A stretch of 8,898 bases of DNA from Alphaproteobacteria bacterium (GTDB taxonomy: Bacteria > Pseudomonadota > Alphaproteobacteria > Rickettsiales > UBA3002). Where the stretch lies: contig JAKFUW010000209.1 in NCBI GenBank assembly GCA_021732545.1, forward strand, positions 1-8,898, in the 5' to 3' direction. The position numbers were made by a program, and so were the translations under genes. The stretch's first letter is position 1; every line of letters begins with the position of its first letter. Below, one piece after another: positions 1-5,869 of the stretch. The notes under the pieces were generated by a model. That model was given only the letters and a program-made list of their open reading frames with translations. It ran no database searches and was not told the origin of the DNA.

Positions 1-39
1 AGGGTGGGGGAATAATCATCACAGAGCCTTCACCAAACT

Positions 40-79
40 TTCACATTACTGCTCGGCAAGATGGGTTATACTGCCTAAT
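40..79 (+). promoter_or_regulatory. Possible promoter of the His-tailed protein gene, perhaps leaderless
   Basis: TATACT at 67-72 is a good -10-like hexamer and lies only 7 bases before the ATG at 80, so a transcript would begin at or next to the start codon. There is no Shine-Dalgarno sequence in front of that ATG. TTCACA at 40-45 is the best -35-like hexamer, but the 21-base spacer is too long for ordinary sigma70. The same TTCACA and -10-like pair at the same spacing occurs before the gene at 8251. Promoter function is an inference. Confidence 0.35.
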
Positions 80-853
80 ATGACCCAAACCCAAACACTC
101 CAAGCTGGCCACTCTTCCCCGCCTCCCATTGGCGCGGGGCAGAGTATCAGCCTCACCATCGATACTGGCAATGGCCAACCAGTTTCGCTTGCAATCCGAG
201 TTCCACCCGCACCCGAACGCGCCACCGCTGCGCCTACCTCTTACGCTGGCAAAATGGCGGAATCTCTTTTTGGCTACACCACCCAAGGCACCCATGTGGC
301 GGCTACCTCGGCGATGCTACCCAACACCTATCGCGAGGCACCCTCCACCACCGTGATGATGAACCAACTGTTCCCCACGCCTACCCCTGCGCTCGAAGTG
401 GCGCAGCGGCGCTTTACCATGCATGAGGGCATCGATGCGGATATGGGCAAATTGCAACAACAGGATCACCATCCTGATCGTTTTAAAGAAGCGCTCAAAG
501 CGGTGCATCAGGTGATGGCCGAAATGATTACGGGCAATATGATGATGAATGTGCCGCCCGATGAAATCCGCGAGCTGCAACACGCCGTGATGCACAAAGC
601 GCTCGAGCAACTCAAATCTGGCGACTCCACCAAACCCTTCTGCGCACACACACTAAAAACCACCATGAAGTCGCATCACAAGGTCAAACACTTTAAAGAA
701 ATGCACGACCCCAAACATGGCCACCACACCAACATGCACTATCACCCCATCACTGGCGTGCAGAGCAAAACGGCGCTGGCGAATCATTTGTTCCATTGCG
801 GCAAAATAGAAGAGCACGATCATGGCAACCTCGTGCACCACGAACCGCATTAA
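80..853 (+). CDS. Hypothetical protein with a histidine-rich C-terminal tail (257 aa)
   Basis: I do not recognise this protein. The N-terminal third is rich in Pro, Ala, Ser and Thr and looks disordered. The middle (roughly 105-195) is Met-rich and predicted helical, with runs such as NMMMNVPPDE. The last 60 residues (198-257) hold 16 histidines, in HH and HxH spacings, plus one cysteine (FHCGK); this would suit binding of metal ions such as Zn, Ni or Cu, which is inference. No signal peptide or membrane segment is seen, so a cytoplasmic or effector-type protein is likely. The ATG at 80 is the first in the frame and has no Shine-Dalgarno sequence, but a TATACT box lies 7 bases before it. Its stop overlaps the ribosome binding site of the next gene, so the two are probably co-transcribed. 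Confidence 0.72.
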   Translation: MTQTQTLQAGHSSPPPIGAGQSISLTIDTGNGQPVSLAIRVPPAPERATAAPTSYAGKMAESLFGYTTQGTHVAATSAMLPNTYREAPSTTVMMNQLFPTPTPALEVAQRRFTMHEGIDADMGKLQQQDHHPDRFKEALKAVHQVMAEMITGNMMMNVPPDEIRELQHAVMHKALEQLKSGDSTKPFCAHTLKTTMKSHHKVKHFKEMHDPKHGHHTNMHYHPITGVQSKTALANHLFHCGKIEEHDHGNLVHHEPH

Positions 854-857
854 GGAT
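852..857 (+). promoter_or_regulatory. Ribosome binding site AAGGAT that fixes the start of the 866 gene
   Basis: AAGGAT lies 8 bases before the ATG at 866 and overlaps the TAA stop (851-853) of the preceding gene. This supports that start and suggests translational coupling of the two genes. Confidence 0.6.
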
Positions 858-865
858 AACCACCT

Positions 866-1933
866 ATGAGCAAACAAGCCCATCCCACCGATATGCAACG
901 TGAATTTGAAGCGTTTGTTAAGCGCGTTGCCAAAACTCCCGTTAACATGCGCGATGCAAATGGCGACCCAATCGCGAGTGATAAGCAACGTGTCGTACAG
1001 GATCTATTTCCTGAATTTCCTCAACAACTACAGAATCTTTTAAATCCTTTAAAAAAACATCCTGATTATCTAAAAACCAGTGATGCTGCACGTAAAGATT
1101 TTCTGAGTGCATTCTATCATCTTACCACTAATTTGGTTCACGATATATTAGATGACGTATTAGCACAGCCTGATGCGCCAGCATCAACGCTTAGCCAGCT
1201 AGCAAAGCACGCATCACCATCATTATCGATTTCATTTAACCACTACTTTGCATTTCAAGTAGGTTCTGAAAGCTCCTATTTTAAAGAGCAGATTCTACCG
1301 CGCATTCATTTTTATAACGCGCTAAACACTCCAGATATTGTTTATCTTAACAACCATGCCCAAGCGATTCATGATAGGCCAAAGTTAAAAAAATTGTTCG
1401 ATGAAGTTATCGTTGCTCTCAAAGAAAAACTTGGCACAAGTCCAGACGCTGAAGAAAAAGTGACGTGCATGCAATGCCTGTGTGATGCGCTCCTCAAATC
1501 TAATTTTAAGGATCAATTTAATTTAGCAACATTATCTACTCAGGAAAAAGCCGAATTAATCATCTCCATGCAAACCCTATTTACTACCGCTGAGCCACTT
1601 AGCGACTTACAATCCCTTACGAACCCTAGCGGTGATGATATCTCCGCATGTGCTAAAATGGTGCACGGCTTGTTTTCCTCTGAAACGGCTTTACATTCCA
1701 TCGACATATTCCCATCCGGACAACACGCGGAACAACCCGCAATCACCGTACAAGCAGCATCTGCTTCCCGCGCGCTTATAACCAGCTCGCAGGGGAAACA
1801 CCATCAAGCCACACTCGATATGCAAACAGGTAGAGATCCTCGAGTGGTTTCACTTCTTGCTGTGCGAGAAAGACACGACATTGCCGCTCAAAAAGCGTTC
1901 GATAGCGACCCAGGCAATAATCGAGGCGTCTGA
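866..1933 (+). CDS. Hypothetical protein, mostly helical (355 aa)
   Basis: I do not recognise a family. The protein is soluble, without signal peptide or membrane segments. Residues about 5-240 look like a chain of amphipathic helices with few glycines; the last 100 residues are Ser/Ala/Gln-rich and look less ordered. There is a small cysteine cluster, CMQCLC, near residue 200, but no zinc-site spacing elsewhere to go with it. The start at 866 is backed by AAGGAT 8 bases upstream. The gene follows the His-tailed protein by 12 bases, so an operon is likely and a shared process is possible. From about position 1000 the DNA is visibly richer in A and T than the neighbouring genes on both sides, with codons such as TTA, AAA and ATT, which may mark a separately acquired gene. 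Confidence 0.72.
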   Translation: MSKQAHPTDMQREFEAFVKRVAKTPVNMRDANGDPIASDKQRVVQDLFPEFPQQLQNLLNPLKKHPDYLKTSDAARKDFLSAFYHLTTNLVHDILDDVLAQPDAPASTLSQLAKHASPSLSISFNHYFAFQVGSESSYFKEQILPRIHFYNALNTPDIVYLNNHAQAIHDRPKLKKLFDEVIVALKEKLGTSPDAEEKVTCMQCLCDALLKSNFKDQFNLATLSTQEKAELIISMQTLFTTAEPLSDLQSLTNPSGDDISACAKMVHGLFSSETALHSIDIFPSGQHAEQPAITVQAASASRALITSSQGKHHQATLDMQTGRDPRVVSLLAVRERHDIAAQKAFDSDPGNNRGV

Positions 1934-2081
1934 CCCTCCCAAAAAGCCACAACCGTCATAAAAACTTCATCAAATGCGGCTTTCATTCAAGTTTCATTGA
2001 ATTTATAACTATTTTTCAGTACGATTAACCATCAACAGGGTGTGTGTGGGCAATGGCTGCTTTCGCCTGAAAAAACAACAT
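1934..2081. other. Intergenic region with a weak hairpin and a promoter
   Basis: There is no gene on either strand. A small hairpin, TTCAA (1986-1990) against TTGAA (1997-2001), is followed by T-rich sequence and could be a weak terminator for the upstream pair, but its stem is only 5 bp. The promoter of the next gene overlaps it. Confidence 0.35.
1997..2025 (+). promoter_or_regulatory. Sigma70-like promoter of the 94-aa protein gene
   Basis: TTGAAT (1997-2002) and TACGAT (2020-2025) are separated by exactly 17 bases, each matching 4 of 6 consensus bases. Transcription would begin near 2032, about 50 bases before the ATG at 2082. Confidence 0.42.
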
Positions 2082-2366
2082 ATGAACACTATGACAGACG
2101 ATAAGAAAAAATCCTTTGTCGATCAGATCATCGCCAAAAAAGGCCATCTGGTTCACAAATTGAAGGCTAAGGATTCCACCGGTCGGTGGGCCTATTATTT
2201 TGTGCTGGTCGAACCCACGCGTGAATCAGCGTTCATGAAAGCCATCGAAGGCGATGGCATGATCGATCTGGAAGATTTCGGCAAAGTCATTGCCTCGTGT
2301 TATGGCGAAGAACCCAACGATGAAACCAAAGAGTTCCTCAAAGACAAATACGGGTTTGAGGTTTAG
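2082..2366 (+). CDS. Small charged hypothetical protein (94 aa)
   Basis: I cannot name it. It is a compact, highly charged soluble protein that starts MNTMTDDKKK and ends KDKYGFEV. A lysine-rich N-terminal segment is followed by an aromatic strand-like stretch (RWAYYFVLVEP) and then an acidic helix region (GDGMIDLEDFGKVIASCYGEE), so a small alpha/beta domain is likely. The reading frame extends back to a GTG at 2040, but the added 14 residues are of odd composition, and that GTG sits only about 8 bases after the predicted transcription start. ATG 2082 or ATG 2091 is preferred; neither has a clear Shine-Dalgarno sequence. The TAG stop lies inside the left arm of an inverted repeat (2363-2374 with 2438-2449). 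Codon use resembles the GC-richer genes of the window. Confidence 0.7.
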   Translation: MNTMTDDKKKSFVDQIIAKKGHLVHKLKAKDSTGRWAYYFVLVEPTRESAFMKAIEGDGMIDLEDFGKVIASCYGEEPNDETKEFLKDKYGFEV

Positions 2367-2458
2367 AGTCGAGAGAAGGTTGAACGCTCTATTATCTGTG
2401 TCAACCTATTATCTCATCTTTTTACTCGACTCTCGATTCTCGACTCTAACCACTGACT
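2363..2458. repeat. Inverted repeat with 7-base tandem units behind the 94-aa gene
   Basis: The right side reads as consecutive 7-base units ACTCGAC (2424), TCTCGAT (2431), TCTCGAC (2438), TCTAACC (2445) and ACTGACT (2452). The left arm TTAGAGTCGAGA (2363-2374), which contains the gene's stop codon, is the exact reverse complement of 2438-2449. A nested pair, GGTTGA (2378-2383) with TCAACC (2401-2406), can also form. The whole could fold into a long hairpin at the 3' end of the transcript. It belongs to the same class as the arrays at 3998, 5464 and 7464. Confidence 0.65.
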
Positions 2459-2499
2459 TTCTTTACCCTTTCTTCATGTTTTTGTGATATATTTTGAAT

Positions 2500-3273
2500 A
2501 TGGCTCGAAATCCTGACGATTTTCTGGACATCTTAGACGGCTTTTTCGAAAAGCTGCATGAAAGCGGCGCGGTGCTGTTTTCGGGTTGTCAGGACATGGT
2601 CACTGCTACCGCCAAATCCATCATGAACCAGCCCGATATGCGCTATGTGCCCGGTCACAAAGTCACGGAACTCATGGCCAATCTCGTCAACCTTGCGGCC
2701 TCCATCGCTGCCGAAGGTTGGCTGAGCGAATCTCAGGCGCGCGAGCAATTTAAAGCGCTCACCCTGCCTGATAGCATCCTCATCAAGCATTTCATGTCTG
2801 AGGCCAACATGGAAAAAGCGCGCTATGAACCGGTGATGCTGGCCGAGCATTATGACTCTCCGCGCGCCGAGCGCAATGCGCTGCTTCGCATCCGATTAAA
2901 ACGCATGTTGCGCGCGCGCCAAAGCTATGATCCGCTGCCTAATTCGTTCATTCGTGCCGTGCGGATAGCGGGTCATCGGGTATTGCAAGCCGACTGTTTT
3001 GGCACCTACCGCGCGGGCGCATTGTTGCAGATGTTCGACGATATGATCCGCCAGGCCGACCACATTGCCACCACCACCTATGATGAATTTGCGGGCATCG
3101 CCTCGCTCAATTTCGTCTTGCGCGAAGAAGGTAATCTATGGAAACTCTATCGCCACAAAGCCCCGCGCTTTAAAGCCAAGCCCGGCGACCCACTCCACGC
3201 GGGCGTATTCCCCTCATCCCGCGCCACCATGCTCTATGTGCCCGATCACCCGAGCAGACCGACTTTGCATTAA
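2500..3273 (+). CDS. Hypothetical protein (257 aa)
   Basis: I do not recognise the family. The protein is soluble, with helical segments at residues about 5-30 (DFLDILDGFFEKLHESG) and 45-90, a basic helix near 125-140 (LLRIRLKRMLRARQSYD) and a mixed C-terminal part ending HPSRPTLH. The basic helix could contact nucleic acid or membrane, but no known motif supports this. ATG 2500 is preferred over the TTG at 2494, two codons upstream. TATATT at 2488-2493 is a -10-like box only 6 bases before this ATG, and there is no Shine-Dalgarno sequence, so a leaderless message is possible. The TAA stop at 3271-3273 overlaps the stop of the convergent minus-strand gene by 3 bases of shared sequence. Confidence 0.7.
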   Translation: MARNPDDFLDILDGFFEKLHESGAVLFSGCQDMVTATAKSIMNQPDMRYVPGHKVTELMANLVNLAASIAAEGWLSESQAREQFKALTLPDSILIKHFMSEANMEKARYEPVMLAEHYDSPRAERNALLRIRLKRMLRARQSYDPLPNSFIRAVRIAGHRVLQADCFGTYRAGALLQMFDDMIRQADHIATTTYDEFAGIASLNFVLREEGNLWKLYRHKAPRFKAKPGDPLHAGVFPSSRATMLYVPDHPSRPTLH

Positions 3274-3770
3274 AAATTTTTACCACCCCGTCCATTACCA
3301 ACAACTCCATCATATACAGCCTCTGGTGGGCTATCAATAGTGGGAACTGGCCCTGCTGGCGTTGCTTTACCTACGCCCCCAAACACACGATCAAAATCTA
3401 GGTTGGAGGATCGATCAGTCATGGCGCTGCGAATGACGTTACGATATTCGGTTGGTATTGCCGCGCCCTGCTCCCAACCTTGGTAGGTTTCCAGATCGAT
3501 CGGCGAGCGTCCAAACATACTTAGTTTTTGATTAATCGTATCCACCGCCTGTTGGGGCGATAACGGCACACCTTTACCTTTGTTATGGCGGCGCAACCCA
3601 ATCAGCATCTCCGCCGTGTTCTCTGCCCCGATATATCCGGTATTATCGCGCACCACGCCATAGCCGTGGTCGATAGTCACATTATCAAGATTCACTGTTT
3701 GTGGTTGCAAGGGGTGGTTGAATGGTTCTGTTAAAATATCACAAGAACCACTGGATTTCTTACGCGCCAT
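3270..3770 (-). CDS. Putative XRE-like helix-turn-helix protein (166 aa)
   Basis: Residues about 53-118 look like a Cro/C1 (XRE)-type helix-turn-helix. They run from AEMLIGLRRHNKG through PLSPQQAVDTIN to a block TYQGWEQGAAIPTEYRNVIRSAM-like in layout, where W99-E100-x-G and the following Pro match the usual T-x-x-x-W-E-x-G-x-x-x-P end of this fold. The match is by eye and the domain is somewhat divergent. The 50 residues before and after look disordered (Ser/Gly/Pro-rich). The frame opens at 3878, but the ATG at 3770 is preferred because AAGGA (minus strand, 3782-3778) lies 7 bases before it. A 14-base palindrome at 3825-3838, about 55 bases upstream, would suit an autoregulatory operator. 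It is convergent with the 2500-3273 gene. Confidence 0.65.
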   Translation of the reverse strand: MARKKSSGSCDILTEPFNHPLQPQTVNLDNVTIDHGYGVVRDNTGYIGAENTAEMLIGLRRHNKGKGVPLSPQQAVDTINQKLSMFGRSPIDLETYQGWEQGAAIPTEYRNVIRSAMTDRSSNLDFDRVFGGVGKATPAGPVPTIDSPPEAVYDGVVGNGRGGKNF

Positions 3771-3777
3771 ATCTATA

Positions 3778-3782
3778 TCCTT
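3778..3782 (-). promoter_or_regulatory. Ribosome binding site AAGGA deciding the start at 3770
   Basis: On the minus strand AAGGA precedes ATG 3770 by 7 bases. It argues for the 166-residue product over the longer frame that opens at 3878. Confidence 0.55.
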
Positions 3783-3824
3783 TTTAATGGTGTTTATATG
3801 GTGTCTTTCTAACACATAGCTTGA

Positions 3825-3838
3825 TGTCATGTATGACA
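3825..3838. promoter_or_regulatory. Candidate operator palindrome upstream of the XRE-like gene
   Basis: TGTCAT-GT-ATGACA is a perfect inverted repeat with 6-base arms and a 2-base centre. On the minus strand it overlaps TTGTCA (3839-3834), a -35-like hexamer for the XRE-like gene, so binding there could repress transcription. A clear -10 at the right spacing is not seen. Short palindromes of this size are the usual targets of XRE-type dimers; the pairing with this gene product is inference. Confidence 0.4.
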
Positions 3839-3888
3839 ATTTGATGAAATCTATTTCCCCAGTCGCCCGACATTGCATTAAAGGGGCT

Positions 3889-3917
3889 AGGTGTTACCTC
3901 TCATGAGGCTGTCACCT
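3889..3917. repeat. Imperfect hairpin
   Basis: AGGTG (3889-3893) pairs with CACCT (3913-3917), and within it CCTC (3897-3900) pairs with GAGG (3905-3908) across a TCAT loop. No T-run follows, so it is not an obvious terminator; a regulator site or RNA hairpin is possible. Confidence 0.35.
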
Positions 3918-3997
3918 CGGTTGCGCCAACACATCGGGATCTGGTTGTTTAATTGCCGGATACCGGCGTGGCTCCGCCAGCCAGTTTGACAGTTTTC

Positions 3998-4060
3998 ACT
4001 CGACTCTCACCCCTCGTCCCTCTCCCCTATCCCCTTTACATTCTAACCCGTCCCCGCTAT
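3998..4060. repeat. C-rich 7-base tandem array upstream of rimK
   Basis: The stretch can be read as consecutive 7-base units: ACTCGAC, TCTCACC, CCTCGTC, CCTCTCC, CCTATCC, CCTTTAC, ATTCTAA, CCCGTCC, CCGCTAT. The first units resemble those of the array at 2424 (ACTCGAC, TCTCGAT). Unlike the other three sites it has no clear inverted partner nearby. Confidence 0.5.
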
Positions 4061-4075
4061 CCCAATGCCCATCAC

Positions 4076-4081
4076 AAGGAG
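4076..4081 (+). promoter_or_regulatory. Ribosome binding site of rimK
   Basis: AAGGAG lies 5 bases before ATG 4087. It is the strongest Shine-Dalgarno match in the window. Confidence 0.7.
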
Positions 4082-4086
4082 CACAC

Positions 4087-5466
4087 ATGCCAAAACTCGT
4101 CATCGGAAAAGAAGAATGGGCAAGCCTGCCCGAGCTTGGCCTGCACGCCATCAAAGCGCGGGTGGATTCTGGTGCGCGCACCTCGTCGCTGCATGCGTTC
4201 AACATCCGCATCAGCACCGTTCAAGGCGAGCAATGGGTGCGATTCGATATTCATCCCTTGCAAAAAAACCAGAAAATTGTCGTTCATTGCAAAGCCCCGC
4301 TGATCGAAAAACGCGAAGTGAAAAGCTCATCGGGTCATATCGAGCTTCGCCCCGTTATCATCGCCACCTTTAAGCTTGGCGAGCAAAGCTGGCCGATTCA
4401 ACTCACCCTCACCAACCGCGATTCGATGGGTTATCGCATGTTGCTAGGCCGCGAAGCGATGGAAGGCCGGGTCTTGGTCGATCCCGAAATATCGTTTAGC
4501 CAGCGCCGTTATAACGAAGCCGACGTGCGCTCGCTTTACGCCGAAAAACCCGCTTATAAACGCGGGCTAAACATTGCGGTGTTGGCATCGAATCCCGAAC
4601 TTTATTCCAACCGCCGCCTCATGGAAGCAGGCGCGCAACGTGGCCACCAGATGCGTTTTATCAACATCGAACATTGCTACATGAACATCTCGGCCGATGA
4701 GCCGGAAATCCATTATCGTGGCGGCGAAATCTTAAGCTCATTCGATGCCGTGATTCCGCGCATCAAGCCCTCCATTACCTTTTATGCCACGGCTGTGCTG
4801 CGTCAATTTAAGATCATGAATTCCTATTGCCTCAATGATTCCATCGCCATTTCGCGCTCGCGCGATAAGTTGCGCGCTCTGCAGATGCTCGCCAACAAGG
4901 GCGTGCCCATGCCCATCACCGGCTTTGCCAATTCGCCGCAAGAAACCAACGATCTGATTAAAATGGTCGGCGGCGCGCCGCTAGTGGTAAAATTGCTCGA
5001 AGGCACGCAAGGGCGCGGCGTGGTGTTGGCCGAAACCAGCAAAGCCGCCGAATCGGTAATCAACGCGTTCAAATCGCTGCACGCCAATATTTTGGTGCAG
5101 GCCTTCGTGAAAGAAGCCGAAGGACGCGATCTGCGGTGTTTTGTCATCGATGAAAAAGTGGTTTCCGCCATGGAGCGCGTGGCGGCCAAGGGCGAATTTC
5201 GCGCTAATTTGCATCTGGGGGGTTCCGCCCATCAGGTCAAGCTCACCCCGCTGGAGCGCAAAATCGCCATTCAATCGGCTAAAATTATGGGGCTCAAAGT
5301 CGCTGGCGTCGATCTGATTCGTTCCGCCACCGGCCCCAAAGTACTCGAGGTCAACTCCTCACCGGGGTTAGAGGGCATCGAGGGTATTACGGGCAAAGAC
5401 ATCGCAGGGCTCATGATTGAGTGCGTGGAAAAACACGCGGTCAAGAAGCGGCGCAGGAGTGCGTGA
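4087..5466 (+). CDS. rimK: RimK ATP-grasp glutamate ligase fused to N-terminal DSGA protease-like domain (459 aa)
   Basis: RimK enzymes use ATP to add glutamate residues, classically to the C terminus of ribosomal protein S6, in the cytoplasm. Residues 161 to about 450 align by eye along the full length of E. coli RimK: NIAVLASNPELYS at the start, then CYMNI, DAVIPRI, ITFYATAVLRQF, SRDKLRALQML, GGAPLVVKL(L)EGTQGRGVV near 295-312 and LEVNSSPGLEGIEG near 420-433, where E421 and N423 are the expected Mg-ATP ligands. Residues 1 to about 145 form the domain annotated as putative ATP-dependent zinc protease (COG4067), a retropepsin-like fold, with D27-S-G-A-R-T-S-S-L and a later RMLLGREAM block. 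Such two-domain RimK proteins are known; the N-terminal domain's activity is poorly understood. The length is about 300 plus 150 residues, as expected for the fusion. It stands alone between repeat arrays, with a strong ribosome binding site. Confidence 0.95.
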   Translation: MPKLVIGKEEWASLPELGLHAIKARVDSGARTSSLHAFNIRISTVQGEQWVRFDIHPLQKNQKIVVHCKAPLIEKREVKSSSGHIELRPVIIATFKLGEQSWPIQLTLTNRDSMGYRMLLGREAMEGRVLVDPEISFSQRRYNEADVRSLYAEKPAYKRGLNIAVLASNPELYSNRRLMEAGAQRGHQMRFINIEHCYMNISADEPEIHYRGGEILSSFDAVIPRIKPSITFYATAVLRQFKIMNSYCLNDSIAISRSRDKLRALQMLANKGVPMPITGFANSPQETNDLIKMVGGAPLVVKLLEGTQGRGVVLAETSKAAESVINAFKSLHANILVQAFVKEAEGRDLRCFVIDEKVVSAMERVAAKGEFRANLHLGGSAHQVKLTPLERKIAIQSAKIMGLKVAGVDLIRSATGPKVLEVNSSPGLEGIEGITGKDIAGLMIECVEKHAVKKRRRSA

Positions 5467-5617
5467 GGAGTGAGTGATTAGTGATTAGTGCCTAGTGCCC
5501 ATTAAGAAAGAGTCATCCCGAACTTGTTTCGGGATCATTTCGAAAAGATCCTGAAATAAATTCAGGATGACGACCTTACCATACTAACCACTAGGCACTA
5601 ACCACTAGGCACTTACA
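5464..5617. repeat. Inverted pair of 7-base tandem arrays starting at the rimK stop codon
   Basis: The left array begins with the TGA stop codon: TGAGGAG (5464), TGAG, then TGATTAG (5475), TGATTAG (5482), TGCCTAG (5489), TGCCCAT (5496). The right array is ACTAACC (5583), ACTAGGC (5590), ACTAACC (5597), ACTAGGC (5604), ACTTACA (5611). TTAGTGCCTAGTG at 5485-5497 is the exact reverse complement of 5589-5601. Together they can form the base of a long hairpin that encloses the palindrome at 5512-5571. Confidence 0.75.
5512..5571. repeat. Dispersed palindromic repeat of the GTCATCCCG type
   Basis: The element starts GTCATCCCGAA and ends TTCAGGATGAC, with internal matching blocks GTTTCGGGATC and GATCCTGAAAT around a short loop. 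Palindromes with GTCATCC and GGATGAC ends are widespread between genes in alphaproteobacteria such as the Rickettsiales. It lies exactly between the two heptad arms, so it either was inserted into a pre-existing structure or is its natural core. It may also act as a transcription terminator or an RNA-stabilising hairpin for rimK. Confidence 0.75.
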
Positions 5618-5869
5618 TTCCAGACTATATTTTTCAGCCTATTGCACTTTGCATCTCACAGGAAGGTGCAAAAAACCTAAATTATAACCCTTCCATCTTT
5701 TCGGTTGCGTCGGCCATAACTCTCTCTATGGTTGTATAAAAATAGGATATTAAACCTATAGTAGCAGATGAGGTGGCACGCACTCCCTTCCCTTACGCTA
5801 TGAAAATAGCGCGCCATCCATCTGTATTGATTTGTTATTTTCGGCAAACTCATACACAGGGAATATGAT
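5618..5869. other. Intergenic region before the phage-like pair
   Basis: There is no convincing gene. TTGCAC near 5643 and GTGCAA near 5667 can pair across a loop of about 18 bases, followed on the plus strand by an A-run, i.e. a T-run on the minus strand. On the minus strand an 11-codon frame (5717-5682) starts ATGGCCGAC behind a GAGAGAG sequence, too short to call. TTGATT at 5827-5832 could be a -35 box for the next gene, with a weak -10 around 5850-5856. Confidence 0.4.

Larger units (their letters stand above)
3771..4086. other. Divergent intergenic region between the XRE-like gene and rimK
   Basis: There is no gene here. It holds the operator-like palindrome (3825-3838), an imperfect hairpin (3889-3917), a short GCCGG-ATA-CCGGC hairpin (3955-3967), an isolated TTGACA hexamer (3986-3991) that could be a -35 box for rimK although no good -10 follows at 16-18 bases, and a C-rich 7-base tandem array (3998-4060). 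Confidence 0.55.

Noticed and set aside
317..988. Minus-strand open frames opposite the first two genes
   Set aside because: They mirror the GC-rich, His-codon-rich plus-strand genes and show no ribosome binding site or domain pattern.
2040..2081. GTG start at 2040 for the 94-aa protein
   Set aside because: The extra 14 residues are of unusual composition, and the GTG would lie within about 8 bases of the predicted transcription start.
3771..3878. N-terminal extension of the XRE-like gene up to 3878
   Set aside because: The extension would cover the operator-like palindrome, and the ribosome binding site fits the ATG at 3770.
5464..5617. CRISPR array
   Set aside because: The repeats are 7 bases long and contiguous, with no spacers of regular length and no cas gene.
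5682..5717. 11-codon minus-strand frame starting ATGGCCGACGCA behind GAGAGAG
   Set aside because: It has a gene-like start and codons, but it stops after 11 codons. It might be a remnant of a truncated gene; there is not enough to call it.
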